Part shown: positions 1 to 6,029 of the stretch, in pieces | How the letters are laid out: each line of letters begins with the position of its first letter | Numbering within the stretch: the stretch's first letter is position 1 | NCBI GenBank assembly: GCA_041477005.1 | Contig: JBGOUJ010000479.1 | Span: forward strand, 1-6,029 | Source of the DNA: JBGOUJ01 sp041477005 | GTDB taxonomy: Bacteria; Acidobacteriota; Terriglobia; Bryobacterales; JACQDG01 | Direction: 5' to 3' | Length of the DNA: 6,029 nucleotides | The notes under the pieces: model-generated | What the model saw: only the letters and a program-made list of their open reading frames with translations | Database searches by the model: none | What the model was told of the DNA's origin: nothing | Position numbers and translations under genes: made by a program

Positions 1-2
1 CG

Positions 3-1718
3 CGGTGGTGGGCAGGAGCGGTTCAGCAGGCCGCGAACGGTAGGGAGGTGAACACCAGGTTGCCCGGCGCCGCGCCCACCGGCTCTCCCGCCGTCCCCTT
101 ACCGCGGCCTGTGAATCTGGTTGGCGCCATTGCTCCGGCAGTCCTTCTAAAGGACCTCGACGGGGTCGAACGTACGCTCGATGCATACAAAGGTAAGGTG
201 ATTCTGCTGGATTTCTGGGCCACGTGGTGCGGCCCGTGCCGGATGGAAATGCCCATCCTCCAGAAGTTGCACCGCGAATTGTCGGGCAAGGATGTGGCCA
301 TTCTGGCCGTGAATGTGGGCGAAAACGAGGAGACCGTAAGGGAGTTCATCCGCAAGGAGAAATTCACCTTTCCGGTGCTGTTGGCGCCTGATAGGGAGAC
401 CTCCAGCAGGTATCACGTGTCCGGCTATCCCACGCTAGTTGTAATCGATAAAGGGGGCCGCATCGCTGAATATCTGGTGGGAAACCGCCCGGAAGCGCAA
501 CTGCGCGCGGCTATCGAGAAAGGGCGGGCGCCAAGAGCCACCGACGACTACACCGCCTTGCTGAAGCGCGTCCTGCAAGGCGACATGACCGTAGACTTCC
601 GTGCTTTTCGCGTTGCCGGGGCCCTGGCGGCCGGCCCCCACGCCAGCGCGCTGGAAGCCGGAGAGCGCGCTGGTTTCAAGAACCTGATGAGCTCCGGCGA
701 TGTTCAGGGCGCGCTCGACTCCGCCCATCGGGCGCTGGACCGGAACTACGCGAGTCCCGTGGCTCAATTCGATGCGATGGTCGCCTGCCAGTCGTTGCAC
801 AGGGCTGAGGACGCGGCCAAACATGAAAAGCTCCTAAACGCTCTGCTTGATTCGATCGAAGCATCGGGTGACGGCAAGAGCCCGGAAATGGCTTATTTTG
901 TCGTCACAATCCAGGAGGAGTACATTTTTATGAATCGGCGCCTCGGTCTCCGGCCGACATCCCAAAGCTTGGTAAAACAAAATGGCCACGCGTACGACCG
1001 ACTGGATGTGCTGGGTTCGCAAGGGAACCACGTCCAATGCATCTGGTTCAACACCGACCTCGACCTCGGCCTGCACGATCCCGCTGCGCAAGGCACGGAC
1101 GCGCTGCAGTCGAGTGGGCCAGTGGTTGTAGCAACCGCGACGGTGCTGAACCCGTCGAAGACTGGGGGCGACGGACGATTGGCCTCCGCCCACGTTGTGG
1201 AGGCCGGCCCGCCCCCAGGCGCCATGCCATTGGCGTCAGAACCGATAAACCTTCTGGGGGGACGACTCTCGGTCCGCGTTCCGCTGCACGGTTGCGTCGG
1301 ATCTCATAATGTACAAGCCCATCACGAGGTTGGCATGGCGTCGCATATTGGCCCGAGACGAGCCCCTCCCTGGACAGAGCGGAAGCCGGGAACTGCTGCA
1401 ACGCCGCTCACTCCATCAAAGGCCCCTGTTACCATGCAGATTCGAGTTCGAAATAGCTCTGGCACAGACTTCAGAAACGTCAAGGTACGTGGCAAGGAGT
1501 ACGGCGACATGAAGGCCGGAGCTACGACCGGGTATCAGCCGTGGATCGCAGCATATGGGTATGAACCCGTGTCTCTGATGACGTCTTCGGGGCCAATGGC
1601 GATCCGGAAGCCAATTGACCATACAGGCGACCCAAGACTCGGTGCGGGCCATTTCACCTATGTCCTGTTGATTCGAGACGGTCGACTGGTCAGCGGTCTG
1701 GAGCGCGACAAAGAATGA
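3..1718 (+). CDS. TlpA-like thioredoxin / DUF4919-like protein, 5' end outside window
   Basis: Probable periplasmic thiol-disulfide protein. The frame has no stop up to the left edge. The first possible start in the window is GTG at 48, but the GGGAGG before it touches the start codon and no signal peptide follows, so the true N-terminus probably lies upstream; residues below count from that GTG. Residues 24-160 form a TlpA/redoxin fold: DFWATWCGPC with cysteines 61 and 64, then GYPT with the expected cis-proline at 128. Residues 166-341 resemble DUF4919 (DYTALLKRV start, EASGDGKSPE at 271-280, FNTDLDLG near the end), a helical domain of unknown role that I recall following TlpA domains in Acidobacteriota. 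Residues 342-462 match nothing I know, and 463-556 form a separate small module listed on its own. The thioredoxin call is firm; one continuous protein to 1718 is less certain, since DUF4919 proteins usually end near residue 345. Confidence 0.8.
   Translation, partial: RWWAGAVQQAANGREVNTRLPGAAPTGSPAVPLPRPVNLVGAIAPAVLLKDLDGVERTLDAYKGKVILLDFWATWCGPCRMEMPILQKLHRELSGKDVAILAVNVGENEETVREFIRKEKFTFPVLLAPDRETSSRYHVSGYPTLVVIDKGGRIAEYLVGNRPEAQLRAAIEKGRAPRATDDYTALLKRVLQGDMTVDFRAFRVAGALAAGPHASALEAGERAGFKNLMSSGDVQGALDSAHRALDRNYASPVAQFDAMVACQSLHRAEDAAKHEKLLNALLDSIEASGDGKSPEMAYFVVTIQEEYIFMNRRLGLRPTSQSLVKQNGHAYDRLDVLGSQGNHVQCIWFNTDLDLGLHDPAAQGTDALQSSGPVVVATATVLNPSKTGGDGRLASAHVVEAGPPPGAMPLASEPINLLGGRLSVRVPLHGCVGSHNVQAHHEVGMASHIGPRRAPPWTERKPGTAATPLTPSKAPVTMQIRVRNSSGTDFRNVKVRGKEYGDMKAGATTGYQPWIAAYGYEPVSLMTSSGPMAIRKPIDHTGDPRLGAGHFTYVLLIRDGRLVSGLERDKE
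1434..1718 (+). other. C-terminal small beta-rich module, possibly a separate secreted-protein gene
   Basis: This is the last 94 codons of the frame above. The sequence (VRNSSGTDF, then KEYGDMKAGATTGYQ, AAYGYEPV, KPIDHTGDP, HFTYVLLIRDGRL) resembles a family of uncharacterised proteins of about 100-130 residues that I remember as free-standing exported proteins (VRNASG...DYG..AGATT.Y...YRYA...PIDYVGE pattern). It is in frame with the redoxin gene without any stop. It could be the tail of a fusion, or an independent gene whose start lies upstream: ATG at 1335 has a GAGG five bases before it (1326-1329), whereas ATG at 1434 has no ribosome site. No hydrophobic signal peptide is visible before it in any plus-strand frame, which would be odd for an intact secreted member. 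Family recognition is from memory and has no assigned function. Confidence 0.45.
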
Positions 1719-1997
1719 AGCCATTACGTTTGCGGGACCTGGCAGAGATCCTCCAGACTGCACGGGGCAGTTTGTCGTTTCCCACAAGTCGAGGGGCGGG
1801 AACCTCCGGCTCGTGGTCCCGGATGGAACACAACTGCGTGGTACTTCGATAGCGTGATTTTCATCGGCCCCTGCTGGAGGGCGCTCGCTCCTAAAACCTA
1901 AAGTAGCCAATTCGTGGGCGCGTTCAAGGTTCAAGGGGCATTCTCCTGCGGGGGGCAGGCTGCTTCCTGCCTGGGCCCAGGGTTCGCCCGGCTCACA
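1719..1997. other. Convergent intergenic gap, no convincing gene
   Basis: This gap of 279 bases separates the two convergent blocks. It begins with a 45-codon frame (ATG 1715 to TAG 1852) that overlaps the preceding stop as ATGA, and a second frame open from 1672 to the stop at 1855-1857 that reads protein-like (ending RLVVPDGTQLRGTSIA) but has no ATG. Neither is supported as a gene. Near the right end are a tandem TTCAAGG pair (1923-1936), a 6-bp stem with 6-base loop (1954-1959 with 1966-1971), and the 12-base palindrome CCTGGGCCCAGG at 1970-1981. No T-tract follows the stems on either strand, so a factor-independent terminator cannot be claimed. Confidence 0.5.
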
Positions 1998-3548
1998 TCA
2001 ACGGCGGCCGGACAGCAAGCGCAGCGCGCGCTCGGCGGCGGTGACGCCTCGATATTGCGCCTCTTCAAAGATGGAGAAACCGCTCAGGTCGGAGTTGGCG
2101 AAGAAGATGTGGCCGGAAGGCTGCGCCAGGCGCCGCCGGTCTTCCGAAGAGAGGAACCCCACCGTGGGCCGCGGCATGGCATGCCCCAGACGCATGATAT
2201 CGATGCGGGAAACGCAGGAGCGGATGTCGGGGTGGGCGCGGGCCAGATCGCTCAGGACGGCTTCCTTCCAGTAGCCCCAGTCCTTTTCGAGAAGCAAGCG
2301 GCGGCTCTCGGCGGGCCGGCGCTCGGCGAGCGCCCAGTAGTAGGTCCAGACCGTCCGCTCGATGTGCGAGCGCAGGGTCTGGTGCGTGGCGACCACGTAG
2401 CCCAGGCCGGGCGAGTCGTAGATAACGTTGTCCCACGCCGGCTCGCTGTTGCGCTCGCGGGGGAGCCGCTCAATCGTGAGGTTGGCGGTAAGCCACGGTG
2501 AATACTCGAAGCGGCGCACTGGCGGCGCGCCTTCCAGAAGGTGAGGAGCGAGGAACGTCGGCGCAGCAAAGATCACGGCTTCGGCAATGTACTCCACCGC
2601 CTCGGTCCAAACCCGCAGCGGCGAGCTCTGCCGGTCGATCTGCCGCTCGATGCGGTAAACCACCGAACTCGAGCGGACTAAGCTGCCAACCCTGTCAAGC
2701 AGTTGTTTTACAATCCAGCCGTTACCTTCCGGCCAGGTGAGCGGGCCTTTCTCTTCCTCCTCGCGAGAAGCGAAGTAGTGGATGCCGGCCCAGGCCGAGA
2801 CATCGCCGGCGAGAGCGCCGTAGTCGTCGCGGGTGGCGTAGTTGATGTACCAGTCGAGGTAAGGCGAGTTAAACTGCTCATTTTTAAGCCAATTGGCCAT
2901 CGAAATATGGTCCAGGGCAGAAGGCTTCGCCCCCAACTCCAGGGGTATCGTGAACTCGCCCGATCCCCGGAACTCTTCCATGCGCCGGTTAAACCGCCGG
3001 AACTGTTCCCGATCGCGCGGGGCGAGTTCGGCAGAGGGCTCGATGCCCTCGTGCCAGCGACCGTGCAGAAACAGCCGCTCCTGGGGTGAGAAGCAGAGGT
3101 GGCGCTCGTCCCATTTCCCGTCCCGGACGAGGCCCAGCTCTTCGAACAGCTCGCGGGCGAGCGCGGTCCGTTTAGCCGGAACGGGCACGTAATGCGCCGC
3201 CCAGGGATATGCGCTGACCTCGTTTTCTCCCCACCGCGAGTTGCCGCCGGCCTGAGGCTCCATCTCGAGCAGAACAAAATCGCGGAAGCCCTGCTTCTGG
3301 AGTTTCCACGCCGCCGAAAGCCCGGCCACGCCCCCGCCCACGATCACGAGGGGAATCTTCCTGGTTTGTGGCGGCTTCTGAAACGCGCCTCGATCGCGCA
3401 GCTTGTGCCCAAGCTGGTGGGATTCGTTGACGAACGAGCCGGCGATGGGCCGATCCGTCTTCGGGACCAAGCCTACGAGCGCGGCCCCCAAGAACTGCCG
3501 GCGGGAGAGAAAACCAGGTTCCTGATTCAACGGGCGATTTCGTTCCAT
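1998..3548 (-). CDS. FAD-dependent amine oxidase-family oxidoreductase with Tat signal
   Basis: A flavoprotein of 516 residues, probably oxidising an amine or another small substrate outside the cytoplasm. Residues 15-20 (SRRQFL) followed by a short hydrophobic run (GAALVGLV) form a twin-arginine export signal. Residues 67-76 (LVIVGGGVAG) are the Rossmann dinucleotide-binding glycines, with the acidic end of the second strand at LLEME (93-97) and the following GGNSRW loop typical of flavin amine oxidases and desaturases. The C-terminus (IFFANSDLSGF, then AAERAL) is the usual second FAD contact of that superfamily. ATG at 3548 was chosen because the Tat motif follows directly; the reading frame is open further upstream to 3806, but that stretch lies wholly inside the synthase gene. 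The gene overlaps the synthase stop by 22 bases and has only a weak GCGGGA ribosome site, which suggests translational coupling. Substrate unknown; polyamine oxidation is inferred from the neighbour only. Confidence 0.85.
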   Translation of the reverse strand: MERNRPLNQEPGFLSRRQFLGAALVGLVPKTDRPIAGSFVNESHQLGHKLRDRGAFQKPPQTRKIPLVIVGGGVAGLSAAWKLQKQGFRDFVLLEMEPQAGGNSRWGENEVSAYPWAAHYVPVPAKRTALARELFEELGLVRDGKWDERHLCFSPQERLFLHGRWHEGIEPSAELAPRDREQFRRFNRRMEEFRGSGEFTIPLELGAKPSALDHISMANWLKNEQFNSPYLDWYINYATRDDYGALAGDVSAWAGIHYFASREEEEKGPLTWPEGNGWIVKQLLDRVGSLVRSSSVVYRIERQIDRQSSPLRVWTEAVEYIAEAVIFAAPTFLAPHLLEGAPPVRRFEYSPWLTANLTIERLPRERNSEPAWDNVIYDSPGLGYVVATHQTLRSHIERTVWTYYWALAERRPAESRRLLLEKDWGYWKEAVLSDLARAHPDIRSCVSRIDIMRLGHAMPRPTVGFLSSEDRRRLAQPSGHIFFANSDLSGFSIFEEAQYRGVTAAERALRLLSGRR

Positions 3549-5023
3549 TCCCGCTCGTAGTAGCGCACCAGGACCTGGTTGTTCAAGCGGTTCGGTTCGG
3601 CGGCGACCGGGAGCATGTCGTTGGGAAACTCGAACATCGCGGCCAGGTTGCGGGCGGAAAGGAAGCGCAGGCCGTCGGGGAGGCGCGACGGCGGCTCGTA
3701 GGGCTCCAGGCTCGCCAGCACAAAGCCCCACTCGCCGAAGGACGGCACGTAGACGTGGTACGGGTAAGTCCGCAGGCCGGCTTGCTTGAGCGTCTCGACG
3801 ATGCACCAGTAGGACTGCCGGGCGAACAGCGGCGAGGTGCTCTGGACCACGGCTATTCCTTGCCGGCTGAGATGCTTGGCCAGCAAGCGATAAAACGCCG
3901 TGGTGTAGAGCTTGCCCAGCGAGTAGTTGGTCGGGTCGGGAAAATCGACCACCGCGAAATCAAACACGCCGCTCGATTCTTCAAGCCACGGGAAAGCGTC
4001 GGCGTTGATCACCTGCACCCGCGACGATCGCAGGGAGCCACCGTTCAACTGCGTCAGGAACGGGTGCTCGGAGAACAGCTTGGTCATCTCGGGATCCAGA
4101 TCGACCAGGGTCACCTTCTCTACGCCGGAGTACTTCAAGATTTCCCGCACTGCCAGGCCGTCGCCGCCGCCCAGCACCAGCACCTGCCGCGCTCCGGGAA
4201 TGGCCGCCAGGCTGGGATGCACGAGGGCTTCGTGGTAGCGATATTCGTCGCGGGAGCTGAACTGCAAATGGGAGCTCAGGAAAAGCCGGACATCGTCCTT
4301 CCAACGGGTCAGAACGATCCGCTGGTAGCGGGTGTCCTTGGCGAAGATGACTTCGTCGGCATAGAGATTGGCGTCGGCCGCGGCGGTGATACGCTCGGCG
4401 CCGGCCATGCCCGCGCCCAGTGCCACCAGTACCGCCAGGCAGGCCGCGCGCAGGCCGCGGATCCCGCCGAGCTGCTGCCGAAACAGGAACGTCGACCATA
4501 GCGCCACGGCGGCGTTGACCAGGCCGAACAGCAGCGCCGACCGCACCAGGCCCAGCTTGGGAACCAGGAAAATCGGAAACAGCAGCGACGCTCCGAGCGC
4601 GCCCAGGTAGTCGAACGTCAGCACATGGGCCACCAGGTCGCGAAACTGGAAGCGGCCCTGCAGTATCCGCATCAGCAGCGGGATCTCGAGCCCCACCAGC
4701 ACGCCAATGGTCACTACCACGGCATATAGGATGAGCCGGAAACCGTGCGTGTAAGCGAAGCCCAGGAAGAGCACCGAAGAGGAGAACCCGCCCACCATTC
4801 CAACCATCAACTCAATCGAAACGAACCGCGCCACCAGTCCCCGCGAGAGAAACCGGGACAGGTAGCTGCCCAGGCCCATGGCAAACAAATAGCTGCCGAT
4901 GACGGTCGAGAACTGGAAAATGCTATCGCCCAGCAAATAGCTGGCGAGCGCTCCGGCGATGAGCTCATAGATGAGCCCGCAAGCGGCGATGAGGAAGACG
5001 GAAAGGAATAGGACCGCGGACAT
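3527..5023 (-). CDS. Membrane-anchored spermidine synthase-like polyamine aminopropyltransferase
   Basis: A 498-residue fusion of a membrane domain with an aminopropyltransferase, which would transfer the aminopropyl group of decarboxylated S-adenosylmethionine to a polyamine. Residues 1-208 contain about seven hydrophobic segments (roughly 1-27, 35-57, 73-95, 97-118, 135-155, 158-180, 190-208). From residue 231 the spermidine synthase core follows: TRYQRIVLT, then the substrate loop DEYRYHEALVHP (259-270), the nucleotide-binding GGGDG (285-289), VDLDP (307-311) and NADAF (340-344). The catalytic-site motif is VVDFPDP (358-364), with aspartates 360 and 363 in the places of the DxxDP pair. The soluble enzymes' GPA after that motif is replaced by TNYSLGKLY, as I recall in membrane-type homologues. 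Catalytic residues look intact, so an active enzyme is expected. ATG 5023 begins the first membrane span; the ribosome site is weak (GGGG) and lies between the start and the base of a strong hairpin. Substrate specificity cannot be read from sequence. Confidence 0.92.
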   Translation of the reverse strand: MSAVLFLSVFLIAACGLIYELIAGALASYLLGDSIFQFSTVIGSYLFAMGLGSYLSRFLSRGLVARFVSIELMVGMVGGFSSSVLFLGFAYTHGFRLILYAVVVTIGVLVGLEIPLLMRILQGRFQFRDLVAHVLTFDYLGALGASLLFPIFLVPKLGLVRSALLFGLVNAAVALWSTFLFRQQLGGIRGLRAACLAVLVALGAGMAGAERITAAADANLYADEVIFAKDTRYQRIVLTRWKDDVRLFLSSHLQFSSRDEYRYHEALVHPSLAAIPGARQVLVLGGGDGLAVREILKYSGVEKVTLVDLDPEMTKLFSEHPFLTQLNGGSLRSSRVQVINADAFPWLEESSGVFDFAVVDFPDPTNYSLGKLYTTAFYRLLAKHLSRQGIAVVQSTSPLFARQSYWCIVETLKQAGLRTYPYHVYVPSFGEWGFVLASLEPYEPPSRLPDGLRFLSARNLAAMFEFPNDMLPVAAEPNRLNNQVLVRYYEREWNEIAR

Positions 5024-5033
5024 CGAGACCCCG

Positions 5034-5110
5034 GCTTCCGAACCGCGACCGTAAGGGACCGGTTTCCCCGGTGTCGGGAAACGGCTCCCTTACGGTCGCG
5101 GTTCGGAAGC
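5034..5110. repeat. Long near-perfect inverted repeat (hairpin) in operon spacer
   Basis: Arms 5034-5068 and 5076-5110 pair over 35 positions with only two mismatches (5059/5085 and 5061/5083) around the 7-base loop CGGTGTC at 5069-5075. The outer 25 pairs are perfect, with core ACCGCGACCGTAAGGGA and its complement TCCCTTACGGTCGCGGT. It fills most of the spacer between the DUF350 gene and the synthase gene. In the transcript the stem would begin just after the DUF350 stop and end 10 bases before the synthase ATG. There is no U-tract, so it is not a standard intrinsic terminator. I have an impression that this core is common in Solibacter-type genomes as a dispersed REP- or MITE-like hairpin, but that is from memory and unchecked. 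An mRNA-stability or attenuation role is equally possible. Confidence 0.85.
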
Positions 5111-5111
5111 G

Positions 5112-5324
5112 CTAATGTACGGCGGCCGCGATGATAATGCACATCCCGATCGACATGGCGCCGATCAGGATGGCGAGGGCCGTGTTGTGCTCGTGGACGA
5201 TCTCGGTCCACAGGTGGTATGGCGTCAGCCGATCGACGATTACGAAAGCAGCGACGAAGATCAGGATGCCCAGCGCCGAGTAGACCAGCGCATTGAGGAT
5301 GTAACCAGGATGGAACTCGCTCAT
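5112..5324 (-). CDS. DUF350 small membrane protein
   Basis: A 70-residue protein with two membrane spans (about 7-30 and 47-69) separated by a short charged loop (DRLTPYHLWTEIVHEHN). The pattern of the first span (LVYSALGILIFVAAFVIVD), the loop ending in N-T-A-L-A-I-L and the second small-residue-rich span fit a single-copy DUF350 domain, the family of E. coli YjfL. Function is unknown, but E. coli yjfL sits beside yjfC, a glutathionylspermidine synthase-like gene, so a link with polyamine enzymes has precedent. ATG 5324 has a strong GGAGG eight bases upstream and lies one base after the stop of the preceding gene. The stop is TAG at 5112-5114, immediately followed by the long hairpin. Confidence 0.88.
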   Translation of the reverse strand: MSEFHPGYILNALVYSALGILIFVAAFVIVDRLTPYHLWTEIVHEHNTALAILIGAMSIGMCIIIAAAVH

Positions 5325-5325
5325 T

Positions 5326-5511
5326 TCACTTTCCTCCGATATATCGCGGGCTGCCGGCGTAGATGGGGCGGTAGGCGCCGGGATTATCGCGCACCGTCCG
5401 GGGGACGTTCTTGACCTCATTCACCGTCGCCAGGCTCCAACCGCTGAACTCGGCCACGCCCGTCAAGGCCAGCACCAGAGCACCGTAAGCGAGATAGATG
5501 GGGTGCTTCAT
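5326..5511 (-). CDS. Small single-span membrane protein of the DUF4178/DUF350 operon
   Basis: A 61-residue protein not assigned to a named family. Residues 4-23 (PIYLAYGALVLALTGVAEF) form one membrane span or uncleaved signal anchor; the rest is a polar tail with VRDNPGAYRP and the end SPRYIGGK. I recall similar short proteins with an RDNPGxYR motif and a terminal GGK beside DUF350 and DUF4178 genes, so it is probably a conserved partner and not a chance frame. Its ATG overlaps the DUF4178 stop as ATGA (5511-5508), and AAGGAG lies 10 bases upstream at 5522-5527. Its TGA is one base before the DUF350 ATG. This tight packing supports reality and co-translation. The terminal di-glycine-lysine is notable but its meaning is unknown. 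Confidence 0.75.
   Translation of the reverse strand: MKHPIYLAYGALVLALTGVAEFSGWSLATVNEVKNVPRTVRDNPGAYRPIYAGSPRYIGGK
5333..5337 (-). promoter_or_regulatory. Ribosome binding site of the DUF350 gene
   Basis: GGAGG on the minus strand, eight bases before ATG 5324. It is the clearest ribosome site in the operon, lies inside the end of the preceding 61-codon gene, and fixes the DUF350 start over the longer open frame to 5420. Confidence 0.8.
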
Positions 5512-6029
5512 GAATCGTCGTCTCCTTGATCGCCGGCGGAAGCCGCCGCGAGCGTGCCGCTTTCCTGCCAGCGGGACTTTTCGAAGCTCGCGGCGCGCAG
5601 GCTGAGGAAGACCGGCGGCACGAGCAACAGCAGGCCGGCGATCCAAAAGAAGACCTGGGAGGGCACGCCCTGGCGCAGCGACAGCTCGTAGCTCATGGCC
5701 TTGTTCTGAAAGCGCGCCGCCAGCGAAGTCGGGGACATCTCCGGCTCCACGCGCAGGTAATAGCGGCCCGCCGGCACCGAGGGAATGATAACGCTGTCGT
5801 TGGGACTGCCCTCGTCGGAATAATGGCTCACTTCGCGGCCGACGTCGAAGGCTTGGCCGGTCTGGTCGTTGATCAGCGCGAAGTGGAAATAGGCCCAGTC
5901 GTTGTTCAGGTTGGTGTGGATGGAGATCTCGACGTTGCTCGGCCGGCCTTTCAACTCGAACACGCGGGTCACAAAAGAGCTTTCGCGCATCCCGGGAGAA
6001 TAAGCGTACTGGTTCCGGAAGACCTCTTC
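5508..6029 (-). CDS. DUF4178 protein, C-terminal part, 5' end outside window
   Basis: The frame is open to the right edge; 173 residues are present before the TGA at 5508-5510. The visible part has FELKGRPSNVEI, then a beta-rich extracytoplasmic-looking region (WAYFHFALINDQTGQAFD, then EVSHYSDEGSPNDSV, IPSVPAGRYYLRVEPE), then one membrane span (QVFFWIAGLLLLVPPVFLSL) and a short charged tail (SFEKSRWQES...GDDDS). This order matches the C-terminal half of DUF4178 proteins as I know them, whose N-terminal DUF4178 domain would be encoded past the window edge. An ATG at 5990 exists, but the family similarity continues upstream of it (FRNQYAYSPG), so it is not the true start. It heads the visible operon and overlaps the next gene by four bases. 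Function unknown; probably a membrane-bound component of the polyamine-linked system. Confidence 0.8.
   Translation of the reverse strand, partial: EEVFRNQYAYSPGMRESSFVTRVFELKGRPSNVEISIHTNLNNDWAYFHFALINDQTGQAFDVGREVSHYSDEGSPNDSVIIPSVPAGRYYLRVEPEMSPTSLAARFQNKAMSYELSLRQGVPSQVFFWIAGLLLLVPPVFLSLRAASFEKSRWQESGTLAAASAGDQGDDDS

Noticed and set aside
1305..1310. CATAAT as a -10 element for a gene starting at 1335 or 1434
   Set aside because: No matching -35 at suitable spacing; a lone hexamer is not evidence.
1954..1981. Short hairpin plus 12-base palindrome as a terminator between the convergent genes
   Set aside because: Stems are short and no T-tract follows on either strand; GC-rich DNA gives such palindromes often.
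1914..2501. 195-codon plus-strand open frame opposite the flavoprotein gene
   Set aside because: Composition is a GC-rich antisense shadow without recognisable motifs; the minus strand carries a clear FAD protein here.
3549..3806. N-terminal extension of the flavoprotein to an ATG at 3806
   Set aside because: It is entirely inside the synthase coding region, is arginine/proline-rich, and would bury the Tat signal 100 residues from the N-terminus.
3755..4501. 248-codon plus-strand open frame opposite the synthase gene
   Set aside because: Antisense shadow; the opposite strand encodes GGGDG, VDLDP and DFPDP motifs of an aminopropyltransferase.
5325..5420. 102-codon version of the DUF350 protein starting at 5420
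   Set aside because: The extra N-terminal residues overlap the 61-aa gene and lack hydrophobic character; the strong GGAGG points to ATG 5324.
1..6029. CRISPR arrays, tRNA or rRNA genes, insertion sequences
   Set aside because: No spaced direct repeats, RNA-gene sequence or transposase motifs were seen.

Overview
The window is GC-rich bacterial DNA with two convergent blocks. It most resembles soil Acidobacteriota (Solibacter/Bryobacter-type). That placement is an inference from the redoxin architecture, the operon content and a hairpin of a kind I associate with those genomes; no marker gene confirms it.

Left block, plus strand (3-1718): a single long reading frame, open at the left edge. 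It has a TlpA-type thioredoxin domain with a WCGPC active site, then a DUF4919-like helical region, then about 120 codons that resemble nothing I know, then a small beta-rich module that I know as a stand-alone secreted protein family. The frame may be a true fusion or two genes joined by loss of a stop. Positions 1719-1997 are a convergent intergenic gap without a convincing gene or terminator.

Right block, minus strand (6029 down to 1998): a compact five-gene operon read right to left. It comprises the C-terminal part of a DUF4178 protein (cut by the window edge), a 61-aa single-span membrane protein, a 70-aa DUF350 two-span membrane protein, a 498-aa seven-span membrane-anchored spermidine synthase-like aminopropyltransferase, and a 516-aa FAD-dependent amine-oxidase-family protein with a twin-arginine signal. 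The genes are joined by an ATGA overlap, a 1-nt gap, an 88-nt... gap containing a hairpin of about 35 bp, and a 22-nt overlap. These features suggest one transcript and translational coupling.

The operon looks like a membrane-linked polyamine system. An aminopropyl transferase fused to a membrane domain would make or modify a polyamine, small DUF350/DUF4178 membrane proteins would supply an unknown scaffold or transport role, and an exported flavin oxidoreductase would act on the product outside the cytoplasm. The families are seen directly in the sequence; the joint function is inference. The most distinctive non-coding element is the near-perfect hairpin at 5034-5110, just upstream of the synthase start.
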